Shown: positions 10,465 to 22,165, counted from the stretch's first letter. The stretch is 64,000 bases of DNA from Heloderma charlesbogerti (GCA_026122225.1 JANEZZ010003061.1:5945501-6009500); one strand, 5' to 3'. The notes: generated by a model from the sequence alone, not told the origin. Made by a program: numbers and translations.

Positions 10465-10856
10465 GGGCACAATCCTATGGCCACTAGACAGCATCTAGAC
10501 AGCCATAGGATTTTTCGGTTACCAGAAACCTGACTCCCCACCCCCTCCCCTGCTGCCTCGTAGGTGGCATGGTGCGTCCCCAGCTCCACACTCGTAAGAG
10601 CAGCATGCAGCAGCCGAAAAGGGTGTGTTTTGGGGGGTGGAGAGGGGGCCACAGAAGCGCCGTTACGCTTCCTATGCACGGTTCAGCCTCCGCCCCCTTG
10701 CTCCGATTTGCCCTGGCTAGACAGCTGAAAATGTTAAGCCACAAATGCCGGGCAGCCAGAGCACAGAGGAGAGGATTCCCTCCATGCTCTGCCCGCCCTG
10801 CATTGGACAGTCTCCGAGTTTGGAGGTGGCCGACTATCCCCATTAGATTGCACCCT
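10465..10856. mobile_element. MITE with GGGCACAATCCTATGG end
   Basis: The left end GGGCACAATCCTATGGCC mirrors the right end GATTGCACCCT, with CATAGGAT repeated internally. The same terminal motif bounds 55604-56039, and GGTGCAATCCTATGCAT begins a further copy at the window end. The interior is GC-rich and non-coding. Confidence 0.5.
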
Positions 10857-11184
10857 AAGGATATTTATGGAAACTGATGTCCCTGTATATGTACCTCTTG
10901 CCCAGATTTGTGAGAAATGTTAGAGCTAATTGGAAGCAGAGTTAGAGCAGAAGAAGATTCTGAACAGTGAGTTGCTGGGCCAGGCCCTTCTCTAAAACAG
11001 AGTGTGTGGCTTCTGCAGTTAAAACTAAGATTTGTCGTTTGAGCAACAGGGAGATTTCTGCTTTCCTATGTGGCATGCTCTCTCAGGAACTAACAGTTTC
11101 AGAGTTCCTTGTGCACAGATAGGAAGAAGGAAGGAAACATCATAATACTCAGGGGCGTTGATCCCAGGGACAGTGGGAGCTAGT

Positions 11185-11456
11185 AAGGGCCAGATCTACC
11201 ATTAGGCAGGGTGAGGCAGTTGCCTCAGGCGGCAGATGCTGGGATGCAGCAGCAAGGTATTCAAGAAGAGAGCTGTGTGCTTTACAGCCTACTCTGTGCC
11301 CTTAAGTTAGCCTGCTGCCTTCAGGTTCAGTGGAGGACATTGCCTCATCTTTAGCGTTGAAGACAGATTAATCAGCCTGTGCAGACAGACATGGAATGGG
11401 AGTGGGTGCCATCTTGTTCTTTGCCTCAGGCAGCAAAATGTTTTGGGCTGGCCCTG
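11185..11456. mobile_element. hAT MITE family Y, copy 1
   Basis: Perfect 8-bp duplication GAGCTAGT (11177-11184 and 11457-11464). Termini are AAGGGCCAG and CTGGCCCTG. The interior carries GTTGCCTCAGGCGGCAG and TTTGCCTCAGGCAGCAAAAT. Related copies are at 31482-31770 and 53075-53380. Confidence 0.9.
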
Positions 11457-11506
11457 GAGCTAGTGCTGCTGGTAGGATTTACAGGCTCAAAATATATGTG
11501 AGTAAG

Positions 11507-11859
11507 TAGCCTTATTCAGGCATTTCATAAAGCATGTTGTTTAAACAGGCAAGGAGGGGGAACACACTAGTCCCATCCCCTCTGTTGTCACACTCGTCGC
11601 ACTGAACACATGGAGGGCGACTGTCCGAAGCAGAGAGCCTCCTCTACCCGTGGGGGCTCTCCACGCGATCCAGATCGCAGAGTATAAGGTGTTCCGGATC
11701 ACCTGGAGAGCCCCCATGGATAGCGGAGGCTCTCTGCTTCAGACAGTCGCCTGCCACACATTCAGTACAAGAGTAATGAAGGAGAGGGGTGCGGCAGGAG
11801 CACTCCCCCCCCCCTGCATGTTTAAGCAACATGCCTTATTGAATGCCTGAACAGGGCTA
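11507..11859. mobile_element. Large foldback MITE (353 bp)
   Basis: TAGCCTTATTCAGGCATTTC mirrors GAATGCCTGAACAGGGCTA. The arms continue through AAGCATGTTGTTTAAACA against TGTTTAAGCAACATGCC and through CGACTGTCCGAAGCAGAGAG against CTCTCTGCTTCAGACAGTCG, to a centre near 11685. A TA target site is possible, with TA at both outer edges. Confidence 0.75.
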
Positions 11860-12591
11860 AGGTCTACTTCAAAAGTATGCTACAGATCATTCTGAGAATT
11901 ATTTTTGTGAAAAGCTGCATCTGAAAAAAGTCTTCCAAGTTTACTTTTGAAAAAGATTAAGAACTTCCCTCCATTATGTTATTAAATGTGATTTACAAAA
12001 CAAAAACAACAACCCCCAAAATATCCAGTGACTAATTTTCAATGAAGGTACAGATTTTTGTTTTTGTAGACTGCCAAGTGATTGTGGCACAAACCATAAG
12101 AAATTTCAGCAAACTAGCACGAGTTATACTATGGGGCAAAACCAGTTAAGCCATTTAGCTATTTTGTCTATTGAATGTGAACTTGCAAGAGAAATTCGCT
12201 TTGGAGAGATAGTTCATGATTTTGCAATGAGAAAAAGGCCAGAAAACAAGGTTTTAAAGTGAATCCATCTATTTATAAAAGGTTTCCAGTCACATTGGTC
12301 CATTAGAATAAACAATAAAATACAACATTGATGGGATAATATCTTTATTAGGACCAACCAAAATGCCAAAAAATAGCCAGCAAGCTTTGCAGGACTTTTT
12401 TTGAGGCTGGATGTTACATTAAACAAAAATAGCAAAAAGTATGTTTTGTGACATAGTAAAAAAACAAAAACAAACTCCCAGTGTGGGCCATGGTGTAATT
12501 TTAAATATATATTTATAATTACGTATTTCAGGAATATAGAAAATGTAATTTCAGAATTAAAATATAAAATTATTTTTCATGAGCTTTCCAT
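11860..12591. other. Unique AT-rich DNA
   Basis: No repeat family, gene or strong structure is recognised. Confidence 0.5.
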
Positions 12592-12910
12592 ATCTATTGT
12601 GGTTTCATCCCAGAATTGAGATCTGAGCTCTACACAAAGAACTTTTCCTTTCCTGCGTTTCCACTACCTAACCTGTAGGTGGTGATGTGCTATAGTGGAA
12701 TATTGCAATTACACAAGTAGGAATGTATGTTTTCTTTCACTTCCACAATACTCAATTTTTCCGGCTCTAAAAAACACTAGGAAAGTGCTCTTAAAAAACA
12801 GAAGTGAAACTGGACAGTCATAATGTCATCTAAAGAACCTGTAAACAACCATGAGTAAGGACACACAATAAAGGCCACATATAGAAAAGCTCCATGACTC
12901 ATGAGATTGT
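12592..12910 (+). repeat. Duplicated 320-bp repeat, unit 1
   Basis: It aligns with 13112-13425 in direct orientation: GGTTTCATC, TTTCCACTACNTAAC, TATAGTGGAA, GCAATTACACAAGT, TTTTCTTTCACTTC, CTCTAAAAAAC, AACAGAAG and GTAAACAACCATGAGTA are shared in order. The units are clearly diverged. I cannot tell a local duplication from two insertions of one repeat. Confidence 0.8.
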
Positions 12911-13111
12911 ATGTATGGAATGGGATCATGGTATGTGTGTGGAAGGGAGCTGGTGTTACAATTTTGTACTGGAGGTAAAAAAAAAAACAACCTGGATGCC
13001 TTGGCCCTTCTGCTATGTGAGGAACCCTAATATCTGTTACTTCATTTTGTGTTTCAATTCTCTCTAACAACATAGGGCCTTTATAGACGAGGCTGTTAAT
13101 CCACTGTATCT

Positions 13112-13425
13112 ACTTTTGGTTTCATCGCAATATTGAAATCCAAGCACTTCACGAAGAGTGATTCCCTTCCTGCTTTTCCACTACATAACTTCTAGGTTGC
13201 ACTGTGGTATAGTGGAACAATGCAATTACACAAGTGGAAAAAGCATTTTCTTTCACTTCACAAATAGTGCTGCACTTTCCCCACTCTAAAAAACTTGCCA
13301 AAAGTGCTGTTTAAAAACAGAAGCGAAACTGGAGGGTCACGACATTGTCTAAAGAACACGTAAACAACCATGAGTAGGGAATGACGAGTGCACAATAAAT
13401 GCTTTGTGTTGAAAAGCTCACAGTT
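13112..13425 (+). repeat. Duplicated 320-bp repeat, unit 2
   Basis: Second unit of the pair described at 12592-12910. About 200 bases of other sequence separate them. It contains no open frame of note. Confidence 0.8.
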
Positions 13426-13477
13426 TACATCTCCCCCACCCCTGTACATGTGTATCTGTCAGGCTGCCAATCTGAAG

Positions 13478-13605
13478 TTAACACTTCATGCATCTGATGA
13501 AGTAGGCAATGTCCACGAAAGCTTATGCCAGAATAAATGTGGTTATCTTTAAAGTGTCACAAGAGTCTTTGTTGTTTTTGCTGCAACAGACTAACAGGGC
13601 TCCCC
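13478..13605 (+). repeat. Reptile interspersed repeat (CACGAAAGCTTATGC type)
   Basis: CATCTGATGAAGTAGGC, CCACGAAAGCTTATGCC, AGAATAAATGTGGTTATC and GCAACAGACTAACAGGGCT follow each other. I recognise this string as a repeat common in reptile genomes but cannot name its class from the sequence. Confidence 0.6.
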
Positions 13606-13744
13606 CTCTGGAAATTCACTTGAAACAGGACATCAAGCCAGTATGTTTGTCAGCGTGGAATTCATCTCAGAAAAGGAACTTCCTCTCATACATCAGAGTA
13701 GTAGCTCCATTCATAACCTTCAGGAACTTCAATGTATTAACAAC

Positions 13745-13835
13745 ACTTAGGCTGCAGTCTTAACTTGAACATAAGTCTAATTTAACTCAATGGAGCTTAC
13801 GTTTGAGTAGATACGTATAGGATTGTGCTGTTATA
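13745..13835 (+). repeat. Short hairpin repeat (AAGTCCCATTGA type)
   Basis: GGCTGCAGTCTTAACTTGAA, AACTCAATGGAGCTTACG, TTTGAGTAGATACGTATAGG and ATTGTGCTGT follow each other. It is one of a scattered family also seen at 8789-8960, 43080-43160, 54170-54340, 57510-57640 and 61650-61745. In better copies AAGTCCCATTGA and TCAATGGGACTT form a small hairpin. Confidence 0.6.
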
Positions 13836-14150
13836 CTTTTGTGTAGTGAATGTATACTTTAAGGTTCAGATCTACTTCACACATTACATTTTTGTGTGTA
13901 TGGTTAGATATACGCCTAAGATGTATAAATGTAAAATGTGAACACAGCAAACACATGTATCATACAGGTACACTCATTCAGAAACTGTGACTGGCTACAG
14001 CTCCCTGTTGAGTATGTACTTTTGAAGATATGTGCACACTTGCTTCTGCATGATATGTGAATTAGCCTGAAAGCCCATTGAAATCAACAGGCCTTCAGTT
14101 AGTTGCAACAAACTTGTCCCATTGATTTTAATGGGACTTAAGTGCAACTA

Positions 14151-16474
14151 GAACATGCTGAACACGCTGATCATAGCAAACACTCTTTTCCAACAGCACA
14201 AGAGGCGACTCTACACATGGACATCATCAGTTGGTCAATATCGAAATCAGATTGATTATGTACTTTGCAGCCAAAGATGGACAAGCTCTATACAGTCAGT
14301 CAAAACAAGACATGGAGCTGACTGTGGCTCAGATCATGAGCTGCTTCTTGCAAAATTTCGGCTTAAATTGAAGAATGTAGGGAAAACCATTAAACCATTC
14401 AGGTATGACCTAAATCATATCCCTTATGAATATACAGTGGAGGTGAGGAATAGATTTAAGGGATTAGACCTGACAGACAGAGTGCCTGAGGAACTATGGA
14501 CGGAGGTCCGTAACATTGTTCAGGAGGCAGCAACTCAATCCATCCCAAAGAAAAAGAAATGCAAGAAAGCCAAGTGGCTGTCTGATGGGCTTTACAAGTA
14601 GCTGAGGAAAGAAGGGAAGCGAAAAGCAAGGGAGAAAGGGGAAGATATAGCCAACTGAACGCAGAGTTCCAGAGAATAGCAAGGAGAGACAAGAAGGCCT
14701 TCTTAAATGAACAATGCAAAGAAATTGAGGAAAAACAATAGAATGGGAAAGACTAGAGGTCTCTTCAAGAAAATTGGAGATCTCAAGGGAACGTTTTGTG
14801 CAAAGACAGGCATGATAAAGGACAAAGAAGGCAGGGGCCTAATAGAAGCAGATGAGATTAAGAAGAGGTGGAAAGAATACACAGAAGAACTATACAGGAA
14901 AGATCTTAATGTCCCTGATAGCCATGATAGAGCGGTCACTGAACTTGAGCCGGACATCCTAGAGAGCGAAGTCAAGTGGGCCTTAGGAAGCATTATTAAC
15001 AACAAAGCTAGCGGAGATGACAGTATTCCAGCTGAGCTATTTAAAATCCTAAAAGATGATGCTGTTAAAGTGCTGCACTCAATATGCCAACACATTTGGA
15101 ACACTCAACAGTGGCCACAAGACTGGAAAAGGTTAGTTTACATTCCAATTCCAAAGAAGGGCAATGCCAAAGAGTGTTCAGACTACGTACAATTGTGCTC
15201 ATTTCACATGCCAACAAGGTTATGCTCAAAATCCTACAAGCTAGGCTTCAGCAGCATGTGAACCGAGAACTACCGGAAGCACAAGCTGGGTTTCGAAGAG
15301 GCAGAGGAACTAGAGATCAAATTGCCAACATTTGCTGGATCATGGAGAAAGCAAGAGAATTCCAGAAAAACGTCTATTTCTGCTTCATTGACTATGCTAA
15401 AGCCTTTGATTGTGTGGATCACAACAACTCTGGCAAATTCTTAAAGAGATGGGAGTACCAGACCACCTTACCTGTCTCCTGAGAAACCTGTACGAGGGAC
15501 AAGAAGGAACAGTAAGAACCGGACATGGAACAACCGATTGGTTCAAAATTGGGAAAGGAGTACGACAAGGCTGTATATTGTCGCCCTGCTTATTTAATTT
15601 ATACGCAGAGTACATCATGAGAAATGCTGGGTTGGATGAATCACAGGTCGGAATTAAGATTGCTGGGAGAATTATCAACAACCTCAGATACGCAGACGAT
15701 ACCACCCTAATGGCAGAAAGCTAAGAGGATCTCAAGAGCCTCTTGTTGAGGGTGAAAGTGGAGAGTGCAGAAGCTGGTTTGAAACACAACATTAAACAAA
15801 CTAAGATCATGGCATCTGGCCCCATCACTTCCTGGCATATAGAAGGGGAAGAAATGGAAGCAGTGACAGATGTTATTTTCTTGGGCTCCAAGATCACCAC
15901 AGACGGTGACTGTAGCCATGAAATTAAAAGACGCTTGCTTCTTGGGAGGAAAGCTATGGCAAACCTAGATAGCATAGTAAGAAGCAGAGACATCACCTTG
16001 CGGACAAAGTTTCGTATAATCAAAGCTATGGTTTTCCCAGTAGCAACGTATGGCTGTGAGAGCTGGACTATAAGGAAGGCTGAGCGCCGAAGAATTGATG
16101 CTTTCGAACTGTGGTGCTGGAGAAGACTCTTACGAGTCCCCTGGACTGCAAGGAGGTCCAATCAGTCAGTCCTAAAGGAAATTAACCCTGACTGCTCATT
16201 GGAAGGAGAGATCCTGAAGCTGAAGCTCAAATATTTTGGCCACCTAATGCGAAGAGAAAACTCCCTGGAAAAGACCCTGATGCTGGGAAAGATTGAAGGC
16301 AAACGGAGAAGGGGACGGAAGAGGATGAGATGGCTAGATAGCATCACCGATGCAATGAATATGAACTTGAGCACACTCTGGGAGAGAGCGGAGGACAGGA
16401 AGGCCTGGTGTGCTATGGTCCATGGGGTCACGAAGAGTCGGCCACGACTTAATGACTGAACAACAACAACAACA
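14151..16474 (+). mobile_element. Bov-B (RTE clade) LINE, 5'-truncated, 2.3 kb
   Basis: An 11-bp target duplication AAGTGCAACTA flanks it (14140-14150 and 16475-16485). The 3' end has the (AAC)n tail. It starts inside the endonuclease domain and runs through the reverse transcriptase to the 3' end. It is closely related to the minus-strand Bov-B at 26703-30278. Bov-B is known from squamates and ruminants and is a classic case of horizontal transfer. Confidence 0.95.
14155..16459 (+). pseudogene. Bov-B endonuclease/reverse transcriptase ORF, broken
   Basis: Order of fragments: endonuclease end (14155-14601, with QHKRRLYTW and CGSDHELL), linker and early RT (14707-15261, with NKASGDDSIPAELF), RT fingers and palm (15290-15480, with GRGTRDQIANI and CFIDYAKAFDCVDH), RT core (15410-15724, with GKGVRQGCILSPC and the catalytic YADD), and the C-terminal region (15743-16459, with FLGSKITTDGDCSHEIKRRL and ELWCWRRLLRVPWTARRSN). 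One-base deletions near 14590 (GATGGGC), 15190 and 15430 shift the frame. A TAA at 15722-15724 follows MAES just after YADD. It cannot make a working protein. Confidence 0.93.
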
Positions 16475-16485
16475 AAGTGCAACTA

Positions 16486-18699
16486 ACTTCCTCCAAGTTG
16501 GGTCCAAAAGTGGACTGGAGATGAAAACTCTCCAAAGAGAACTTTGGGGCAAAATATGGAATTGTTTCAGGGGCAAAAGGGAGATGGATGCCATCCGCTT
16601 CCTTTTTGCCCACCATCTTTGTTTCGCTACTGTTGGTTTTCCAGTGGCAGTAACAGCAGCTCATGTCCAGCAGCAGTCACACTTGTCCTGGTAGCTGCCA
16701 TTCCCCCCCCCCCAAATCTCTGGCATTATGTAACACTGATCCAAAAAGAGTTCTGGGGAAAAAAATTGGCTCCCTTCCGCAGCTATCATTTTCCTTAGCG
16801 CCATCACCACCAGTAAGTTTAGCACTCAATTGCTACCACCACATGTTAAGCCTCCTACACCCCAAAAAACATGGAAAAGCAGGCCACAAAAGCAGTTCTG
16901 GGGATTTGGGGCAAGCCCTGATCAAAAGTGAAGAGTTCGTTTTTCTCACTGAAGGGTAATTGCAGCCTGCTTAGAAACCACACCTGCTTTCCTAGATTAG
17001 AAGAAATGGTGCCCTGAGATAGGCTGCCGTTATTATTTAGTGAGGAAAATGAACTTTGCATATGTTCAGAGAGTCTAGGGCCAACAGCTGGATTTAGGGA
17101 AATGGTCCAAGGACTGAGCTGTTACGAGCCTTGGCTCACAATACACCTTGGTCATGGCACATCTGCGTCCTAGCAGGACCACATAAAGCCAAGTCTTCCT
17201 GTTCCATTAAAATATTGCTCCTCACCTCTGTGGAAGTACAAAACCCAAGCAGAGCCCAGCTGGAGGTGAAAGAGGCAGGAATTAAAGGCTGATATAATCG
17301 AAACGGAAACACCTTACACATACTCATTTTTACCATAAATGCACTCTCATTTGTTTCGATGATTAATCATGTCAACAAACCTCATTCAAAAGCACCATTT
17401 CCCAGGTTAATAAGAACTAAATGTAGCAGAAAGCCCTGTATATACAGCTGTCACTTTGGATAAAAACATCTGGTGAAGTTTAAACACTGATGATACTACA
17501 GGAAAAGAACTCGTTGTGCCAATGGTTTTTTTATTATTATCATTGTGTTCGTTATTTATTAAAGAATTTACACCTTCCTTGACATGTCCTCGAGCATTTT
17601 TTTTTGTGCTTAATCTTTGCAGAAACATGGAAACATTTAAATTTCTTTACAATTACATTTGACTTAATTATGGCCATTGCCTAATACTACCCTGTTTTAC
17701 CTGCTTTCGGTCATAAGTAGCCACCCAAGCTCATCATTTCATAAAGAGTTGTTTTTCTACCTGATGTTCGCTATGTTCAGAATGTTAATAGCTACTATAG
17801 CAGAATATGAATAGGCTTGGTGGAGCCACTTGAAATATAGAAAAATGGCCCAGACATTAAAAAAGATAAAAGGGAAAAGGGCAGTAATGAATTTAGAGGA
17901 AAATGAACATTAATGGCACTAACATTACTCATGTTCCACATAACAAATTATTGGAAGTCTGTCAAGCACACCAAATTACCTACTCATCTGCTGTTGTGGG
18001 GCCCTTTGGAGCCATCCAAAACCAGCAAAAGCAAGACAATTTGAGCTAATTTTACTATTTATAACAATAGAACAGACCATTAAGATAAATTAATGTCATT
18101 ATCAAGTTTCTATGAAAATGACAAATACCGCTATTTCGAGCAGCTTTAGAAGCTGTTGACTATAATGAAATCTGCTCTACAGGTACTAAAAAGAAACACT
18201 CCATGTAATTATTTTCTAGTAGCTTGTTTGTTTCCTTCCCATTCATTTGCTTTCACCACAATTAGTTCTGTACACAATACGTGGTAACTAAACAGTCAAC
18301 ACTACGCCGACATTAGGACTAATTGGGCAATTAGGAGACAGTTCCCATCCTTTTAAGGCCTAAGGAGAGTGAGGAGTAAACATTCTCCAAGCGACAATAA
18401 CAGCACTACACAGGCCGAGATTGTCCGAGCTTAAGGGAATACAAAGTGGGACAAAGTGGCACAAATCAAATGCTCCCTCCACCTAAAGCAACACACAAAT
18501 GAGATGGTTTATTAAACGATCTAATCCTCACCCCCAAAACACTGCCGTGGATATCTTTGCCAAAACAGCAAGTTGGACTGAAGATATTAGGATATCCAGC
18601 ATTTTAAGCCAACGATTGTGGCGGCACATGTGATCCGTAAGAGAGGACTATCACTGTAGCCAGGGGAGATGGGGTAAAGGCCCTTTAAGATCCTAAGGC
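16486..18699. other. Mostly unique DNA
   Basis: I recognise no coding exon and no classified repeat. 17400-18690 is the longest quiet run in the first 20 kb: AT-rich, without microsatellites or obvious repeats. It could hold conserved non-coding sequence, but this cannot be judged without an alignment. Confidence 0.5.
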
Positions 18700-18795
18700 A
18701 GACTTCCCCAACCTAGCATCCTCCAGATGTGATAGATCACAGTTCCCATCACGTAGTTCCGTATATCAGGAGGGCACAAGGTTGGGGAAGGTGGG
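18700..18795. mobile_element. Short palindromic MITE, copy with target duplication
   Basis: Octamers CCTAAGGC (18692-18699) and CCTAAGGA (18796-18803) flank AGACTTCCCCAACCT and its mirror AAGGTTGGGGAAGGTGGG. It belongs to the family at 605-750 and 51610-51743. Confidence 0.75.
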
Positions 18796-18803
18796 CCTAA
18801 GGA

Positions 18804-19579
18804 GCAAAAAGGAAGATAACAACATATGTTCAGGGGGAAAGAGAATTGCTTCCAGAGGAGAGTGGGTACCCAATACGGGCATAGAGTTGTCAACCAGCCC
18901 GTCTTCTATAGATCTGACTGATAAAAGTGTGTTATGTCCAGTCATAAGTGCTCTGAAAAGTCAGTCAATTCCAGATGCTGTCATGAAAGCACCTTCTTCT
19001 AGGCTAGCCCTATTTTCACCTTCCAATCCAGGGTGATTGTCCATGTAAACTGTGAGCATTTGCCCTGCTCCCTGACCTCTGCACAGTGCTGATTTTCAAT
19101 GGCAAATCATCGCTTTTCCTCATTGCTCAAGCAAGTGCTACTTACGTTGCACAAGTGTTGGTCTACGCTAGCACAACATCATTGGTGCTAGTGCTGGGGC
19201 ACAGTTGCATACTACTCCTGGTGGCCCGCTAACGGTGGCAGACCACCATTCTCTGGAATGTACCGAATGTAAAATCTTCTTCATGAAATCCCGCTGTGCA
19301 GCAGACTATTACTGCACACCTCGGTTTAATACTGGCCCTTCCAAAAGCTACTAACGTGATGTCTCTGCAATGGTTCACAGTTTGCCTTGCAGGCTTGCTG
19401 CAAAATATTCTGGCACTGTATTCACCTCAGGTCCACTGTCTAGTCTGAAGGCTACCTGCAAACCTGTGACGTAAACAGCAGCATACCAAGCATCTTGGCT
19501 CCTTTGTTTCCTTAGGAGCACTGCTGTTCCAACAAACAATGTACCTACTGACCCATGCCCTTCTCTAATTTGCGAGTTT
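18804..19579. other. Unassigned unique DNA
   Basis: No repeat, exon or RNA gene is recognised. Confidence 0.5.
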
Positions 19580-20087
19580 GGCTGAATCTACAAATAGCAG
19601 TTTTATCATTATCATGTTTGTTGTTTATTCGTTCAGTCGCTTCTGACTCTTGGTGACTTCATGGACCAGCCCACACCAGAGCTTCTGGTTGGCCGTCGCC
19701 ACCCCCAGCTTCCCCAGCTCCATCACCTCCAGAATATCATCCATCCATCTTGCCCTTGGTCGGCCCCTCTTCCTTTTGCCTTCCACTTTCCCTAGCATCA
19801 GCATCTTCTCCAGGGTATCCTGTCTTCTCATTATGTGGCCAAAGTACTTCAGTTTTGCCTTTAACATCATTCCCTCAAGTGAGCAGTCTGGCTTTATTTC
19901 CTGGAGTATGGACTGGTTTGATCTTCTTGCAGTCCAAGGCACTCTCAGAATTTTCCTTCAACACCACAGTTCAAAAGCATCTATCTTCATACTGTAGTGA
20001 TAACTATTGGTGCCCATTGGTGTCACGTGTGCCAATAGTTATCATTGCAGTATGATAATGGTAAAACTGCTATGTGTAGATTCACCC
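19580..20087. mobile_element. Palindromic MITE (as 7051-7183), split by Bov-B
   Basis: The left arm GGCTGAATCTACA then AATAGCAGTTTTATCATTAT is at 19580-19615. The right part, from ACTGTAGTGATAACTATTGG to TGTGTAGATTCACCC, is at about 19991-20087. Removing the Bov-B restores a palindrome like 7051-7183. Confidence 0.8.
19616..19988 (-). mobile_element. Bov-B-like LINE 3' fragment, divergent subfamily
   Basis: A minus-strand frame at 19625-19942 reads PWTARRSNQSILQEIKPDCS, then KYFGHIMRRQDTLEKMLMLG and ends TKSQKRLNE, the RTE C-terminus. It differs from the other Bov-B copies here, for example ELGKLGVATANQKLWCGLV. The 105-codon stretch is open. A short TCAT repeat may be its target duplication. 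Confidence 0.88.
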
Positions 20088-20420
20088 TCTGTTTGTTTAT
20101 TTAAAAGGTTTAAAAGCCGCCTTTTAGGGCAAAACCTTCCCCGGATGATGTACAAAATTTGGAATTTCAGTTAAAGCTACAAGAAGGTAGATAGATATAA
20201 CAGACTCTGGACTTTTTTCATAATGTTGTGGGATGGCGAATTTTGGCAGTGGTGAAAAGAATGGCATGTGCCAAAATGCTCTCTCTTGCACAACTGTTGA
20301 TTACAAAGTAGCCATGTCTGGTCTGACAGTAGAGGGCAAGTTATTCTTGATTTCAATGAATGTTACTAACTGTCTGTATTCAGTTTATTACCTTTTTATT
20401 CTGCTGTTCCTTCAACGACA

Positions 20421-20665
20421 ATCAGTGTGGTGTAGTGGCTAGAGAGTTGGACTGGGAGCCGGGAGATCCAGGTTCTAGTCCCCACTCAGCCATGAAAGCT
20501 CATTGGGTGACTTTGAGCCAGTCACAGACTCTCAGCCAAACCTACCTCACAGGGTTGTTGTGACGATACAATGGAGAGGAGGAAGATTATTTATGCTGCC
20601 TTGGGTTCCTTGCAAGAGGAAAAAAGGCAGGATATAAATGCAATAAACACACACACACACAAATA
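20421..20665 (+). mobile_element. tRNA-derived SINE (GTGGTGTAGTGG type)
   Basis: The A-box region is GTGTAGTGGCTAGAGAG and the B-box-like region GGTTCTAGTCCCC. The body is CTCACAGGGTTGTTGTGACG. The 3' end is GGCAGGATATAAATGCAATA followed by (AC)n and AAATAAATAAA. A second copy on the minus strand lies at 63275-63503. It is a transcribed-type SINE head, not a tRNA gene. Confidence 0.85.
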
Positions 20666-20669
20666 AATA

Positions 20670-20820
20670 AATGAGCTCAGGATGGTATACATAGTTTTCT
20701 TGCCCACCTTTCATTCTCACAACAACCCTGTGAGGTAAGCTAGACAGAGAAAAACACTGAGAGAGTGAATATCATGGCTGTGGGCTGATATGAATCCAGA
20801 CTTCCAAAGCTCCAAGACCA
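20670..20820 (-). mobile_element. Decayed SINE fragment
   Basis: GAGCTCAGGATGGTATACAT, CACAACAACCCTGTGAGGTA and GAATATCATGGCTGTGGGC match the minus-strand body of the tRNA-derived or MIR-like SINEs in this window. The tRNA head is lost. Confidence 0.55.
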
Positions 20821-20832
20821 GGGGCCACAGAA

Positions 20833-22078
20833 ATCATAGAATAGTAGGGTTGGAAGGGGCCTACAAGGCCATCGGGTCCAACCCCCTGCTCAGTGCAGGA
20901 ATCCAAGTCAGAGCATCCCTGACAAATGGCTGTCCAGCCTCATTTTGAAGGCCTCCAGCATGGGAGAGCCCACCACCTCCCTAGGTCATTGGTTCCATTG
21001 TCATATTGCTCTTACAGTCAGGAAGTTTTTCCTGATATTCAGCTGGAATCTGGCTTCCTGTCACTTGAGCCCATTACTCCGTGTCCTGCACTCTGGGATG
21101 ATCAAGAAGAGATACTGGCCTTCTTCTCTGTGACAACCTTTCAAGTACTTGAAGAGTGCTATCATATCTCCCCTCAGTCTTCTCTTCTCAAGGTGAAACA
21201 TGCCCAGTTCTTTCAGTCTCTCTTCATAGGGCTTGGTTTCCAGTCCCCTGATCATCTTTGTTGCCCTCCTCTGAATCCTCTCCAGTTTGTCTGCATCCTT
21301 CTTAAAGTGTGGTGCCCAGAACTGGACACAGTACTCCAGATGAGGCCTAACCAGTGCTGAGTAGAGGGGAAATAGTACTTCCCGGGATTTGGAAGCTATG
21401 CTTCTATGAATGCAGCCCAAAATAGCATTGGCCTTTTTTGCAGCCACATCACATTGTTGGCTCATATTCAGCTTGTGATCGACAACAGTTCCAAGATCCT
21501 TCTCGCTTGTAGTGTGGTTGAGCCAAGTATCCCCCATCTTGTAACTGTGCATTTGGTTTCTTTTTCCTAGGTGCAGAACCTGGCATTTATCCCTATTAAT
21601 TGTCATTCTGTTGTTTTCTGCCCAGCGCTCCAGTCTATCCAGATCACTTTGAATTTTGTTTCTGTCTTCCAAAGTATTAGCTATGCCGCCCAATTTTGTG
21701 TCATCTGCAAATTTGATCAGCATTCCCTGCACCTCCTCCTCCAAGTCATTAATAAAAATGTTGAAGAGCACTGGGCCCAGGACTGAGCCCTGCGGTACCC
21801 CACTTGTTACCTCTCCCCAGTTTGAGAAGGTCCCATTGATAAGCCCTCTTTGAGTCTAATTCTGTAGCCAACTGTGGATCCACTGGATCGTTGTTTCATC
21901 TAGCCCACTTTGAGCTAGTTTGCTCATCAGGATATCATGGGGCACTTTGTCGAAAGCTTTGCTGAAGTCGAGGTATATGATGTCTACATCATTCCCACGG
22001 TCTACAAGGGAGGTTACTTGATCAAAACATGATATCAGATTTGTCTGGCAGGACTTATTTTTGACAAATCCATGTTGG
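20833..22078 (-). mobile_element. CR1 LINE, 5'-truncated, 1.25 kb
   Basis: The 3' end carries the CR1 tail, seen on the plus strand as AATCATAGAATAGTAGGGTT, then GGAAGGGGCCTACAAGGCC. The 5' break is at about 22078, where the sequence stops matching the CR1 at 47461 (ATCCATGTTGGC). Confidence 0.93.
21061..21880 (-). pseudogene. CR1 ORF2 reverse transcriptase, C-terminal half
   Basis: An open 236-codon run starts LFNIFINDLEEEV and holds the catalytic FADD (residues 20-23). It continues with NRDKCQVLHLGKRNQMHSY, SEKDLG, MSQQCDVAAKKANAILGC and RPHLEYCVQFWAPHFKKD, the usual CR1 order, and ends at SNGLK followed by TGA. An in-frame TAG at 21856-21858 (after QN, before TQRGLING) breaks it upstream. 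The terminal TGA is shared with the other CR1 copies. Confidence 0.92.
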
Positions 22079-22165
22079 CCGATCTACACTTATGGGTTTT
22101 TTCACTTCCAATGAAGTTTCACTGCCCGTCTTTCATACTACGCAGTACCCGCCTTGAATTGGAAC

